Of a DNA stretch of 64,000 nucleotides, positions 61,416 through 64,000 are shown one piece after another. The notes below the pieces were generated by a model that was given only the letters and a program-made list of their open reading frames with translations, was not told the DNA's origin and did no database searches. Origin of the DNA: Pelobates cultripes (lineage: Eukaryota > Chordata > Amphibia > Anura > Pelobatidae). A program made the translations under genes and the position numbers. The stretch covers positions 359,743,428-359,807,427 of the forward strand of contig OW240913.1 of the NCBI GenBank assembly GCA_933207985.1, written 5' to 3'. Every line of letters begins with the position of its first letter. Within the stretch, counting starts at the first letter, position 1.

Positions 61416-63792
61416 AGTTTAGAAAAAAAAACAACTCGTACAGTTGCCCGAACTAATTAACAACTTTTGTTTTAAAAGAAGAACACAACAACAGAGTTCA
61501 ACTATACAAATTTTAAATAATGGCACGCGTGCCACAGGTTCGCCATCACTGGACTCTAGCTGCTTCTACATCCTCTATGATGAGGTGAACAAAGTATAAA
61601 AAGAGGAATGAAGAAGAAAAGACATTCACTAGATGGGGAATTTTGGAGACTGCCAGGGAAACATTTTATGACAAAATGGACTGGAAAATACTTGACAATT
61701 TTCCACATTCATCAGTGTGAAGAATAAATCAATGATTTGTAGGAAAATGCATATTTTTCAATACATATAATTTTAGCAAGCAAAATCGAATGCATTTACT
61801 ACAATTTGCACAAATATTTCATTGGTAGCATCAGAGTTGGTCTCGAGGGCAACTGAAAACAAACACCCTCTTTGCACAGAACACACTTTTCATGGACAAA
61901 CTCTGATGATAAATCCCTAGTCCAAAACAGCTCATACAATTGGTGGCTTTATTTATGAATTAATAAAAACTATTTAAAAAGTGTCTTTTTTTATATTAAA
62001 TTATTTGTCCGTTAGTGGAATACTCATTTTGACTGTTAAAATTTCACTGAAATTCTAACCCGGTCAAGAGATATACAGGGACTGCTCTGTCTTTGTATAT
62101 TTCCTAAACCTGACTTTTTGTGACCGCTCTGGGCAGTGCTACAGTGTCAATACTGACAGCCATCATCAGTAACAGTTGCAGGGAATTGACGAATTTGCAA
62201 AGACCCCCTATTGTGACAGACGTCCTGCGGGGTCCTCTATAGACAGAGCCAAAGCCCCCAAATGATTGCCTTACCATGCCATTACATCAGATGTACGTTT
62301 TACCTCCCACCAACTTCAACCAAACTATTACAAAGCATGACAGCAAAAGCAGGCCAACATGGCTGTATGCATTTATCATTGCAAGCAGTAAGCTACTGGT
62401 GGCTATGTGCAGGCTATCAAAGGCATCTGGGGTCATGCTGATACCGGACACAAATGTTGCACAAAACTGACATTCCTAAACAGGAAGAGGGTATAGGTAT
62501 ACTGACTGGCTGATTTATTGACAATGGTTGCAAACCTTCATCCAGAAATTAAAATGCTAACAATTCTCACATGAAACATTTTGTAAATGCAGGAGCTTGG
62601 TTTTTGCACCATAGCCATTTCAGGAAGATTATGTAAAATGCTCATAAAGACTGTTAGTATTTCACTGGAATTACAGCCAAGTGAAACTATTGGGGCTGCT
62701 TTGTTTTGTGTATTTTTCCTATGCTTAACAACAGACAGGATTGTACATAGACACCAGTGTAGCTTGTGAGTGTGCTACAGTACAACACTGGCAGATGAAA
62801 CTCCGGGATCTGAAGACGATCTTGCAGAAGAAGATGGCAGAGTCCAAGAGGGTCAGGTTCAGGCAAGTAAAAAACGACCTTTCCCTGGCCACCAGAAGGC
62901 AACCGAAGCTTAGTAAAACCCATCAAAAGGTGACAGTCTTTAAGGGTTTCAACAAAGCGTAATGCTTATTGATGCTTGGTGTACATTTATCAGTGTGAAT
63001 ACTACAAAATACTCAGAAATCTATTACTGCTTACGCTTTTGTCAAACTGTGAAACAGATACTACTTCACAAAACTCATGTTTCCCCACTTAGAGAGAACC
63101 TGTCAACCAAGATATAGAAGGTATCAGCGCATGTCAAGTAGGGTCTTAGAGTAAGACGCAAATCTGCAACTATTGCCAGAGGAACAGAAACATTGCAGCA
63201 TTTACTCACCAATCCTTGAATTGTAGTGAATTCAAACCTGAACGGCAAATTAATGGACAAAACAGTTGATTTGGAAAAATTCTCAAACTTGCTACAGAAT
63301 CAGCCTGTTATACTGAGTTTTGCCATTCAGATTTCAGTTCAAAACAATTTGGGGTATAGTGAATAAATCCCTATTTGTGCAGAAAAAGAACAGTCATTGC
63401 CCTTGAGAATACCTCAAGATACAATGTAACTTACACAAGTGCCCCAGATGGTACAAACCACAAAGTGTCCCAACCAGAAGCTCTGTCACGCCAGCCCCCA
63501 CAGAGAGACAGGTGCAGATCCCAGGCTCACAAACACGGTTAAATAGCAGATAGGGACAAGATCTGATGCAGGGTTATTAACGAGTTAAATTAAATAAAAT
63601 CCAGATGACAGAACTGAGGGAAAAATAGCCACATCCGTTATTGTCAGATCTGCTATTTTTTGTCTACTTTTTTCAGTATCATCAAGTAAGTGATATGCCC
63701 ATCCCATGGAGGAGTGAGGTACTGTGCCATGCACATGGTATACATGGTGATTTATTATTTCACTTTATTTTATTATGTGATCTGTCCCATAT

Positions 63793-64000
63793 AATGTTTG
63801 ACACACAGAGCTCATCTCACAAACAGAGTTCCCTTTTACACACGGTTCCCACCGTCACACAGAGCTCCCCCCATTAGACACACACACACAGAGCTCCCCC
63901 CATTAGAGACACACACACAGCTCCCCCCCCATTAGAGACACACACACACAGCTCCCCCCATTAGAGACACACACAGCTCCCCCCATTAGAGACACACACA
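63793..64000. repeat. VNTR continuing past the right edge
   Basis: Tandem units of about 25-32 bp built from ACACACACACAGAGCTCCCC, CCATTAGAGA and AC runs. The first units are diverged and the last are nearly identical. The end is not in the window. Confidence 0.9.

Larger units (their letters stand above)
54644..64000 (-). other. ACBD3 intron 1, part (at least 9.4 kb)
   Basis: Repeat-rich. Holds inverted copies of a 600-bp repeat (55556-56140 and 60815-61415), a 26-bp triplet repeat (56454-56520), a MITE family copy with a short MITE (58300-58576), an L1-derived insertion (58713-60175), GC-rich tandem units (60440-60790) and a VNTR at the right edge. Exon 1 was not found, so the promoter is outside the window. 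Confidence 0.75.

Noticed and set aside
45535..64000. ACBD3 exon 1 within the window
   Set aside because: Searched by eye on the minus strand beyond 54643 for an exon ending in a FFKE-like segment with a GT donor; none found.

Overview
The window is vertebrate nuclear DNA: short exons with GT/AG borders and matching codon phase, AT-rich introns, and many transposon remnants. It most probably comes from a frog or toad. That rests on my recognising anuran-type repeats from memory (the short palindrome built on CCTTAAGGGGTTAA, the AAAGGGACACTATAGTCACC family, Tc1-like, DIRS-like and L1-like elements). No species can be named from this.

Two convergent host genes are present. On the + strand, 5391-31866 carries eleven coding exons of ENAH (Mena, an Ena/VASP actin regulator): the end of the EVH1-to-coiled-coil linker, the LERER-type charged repeat, a long optional Ser/Pro-rich exon, the proline-rich core, the actin-binding EVH2 blocks and the C-terminal tetramerisation helix. 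The EVH1 exons lie left of the window. A 3' UTR of 2.6 to 3.7 kb follows. On the - strand, 54643-45535 carries exons 2-8 of ACBD3 (GCP60, a Golgi acyl-CoA-binding-domain protein): most of the ACB domain, the charged coiled coil, the Gln-rich segment and the complete GOLD domain. Exon 1 lies beyond 64000. All junctions in both genes keep the reading frame. The roughly 10 kb between the two stop-proximal regions holds 3' UTR and repeats, and no other gene was recognised.

Layout: 1-5390 ENAH intron with an LTR-like insertion; 5391-5475 first ENAH exon in view; 5476-20498 large intron with a palindromic MITE, a Tc1-like element split by a solo LTR, a 68-bp minisatellite with 343-bp higher-order repeats, a CCAAT-containing palindrome and a decayed tyrosine-recombinase relic; 20499-31866 remaining ENAH exons, with two minisatellites filling most of the last intron; 31867-about 35560 ENAH 3' UTR; about 35.6-44.4 kb intergenic repeats and probable ACBD3 3' UTR; 45535-54643 ACBD3 exons, with an internally deleted DIRS-like retrotransposon in the intron between exons 4 and 3; 54644-64000 ACBD3 intron 1, with an inverted pair of about 600-bp repeats flanking an L1-derived insertion, and a VNTR running off the right edge.

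No tRNA, rRNA, CRISPR or prokaryotic feature was seen. The most notable signals are the paired phase-matched splice acceptors of the long ENAH exon, the DIRS-like element with an open but probably inactive recombinase, the higher-order minisatellite, and a train of five consecutive hairpins in ACBD3 intron 7.
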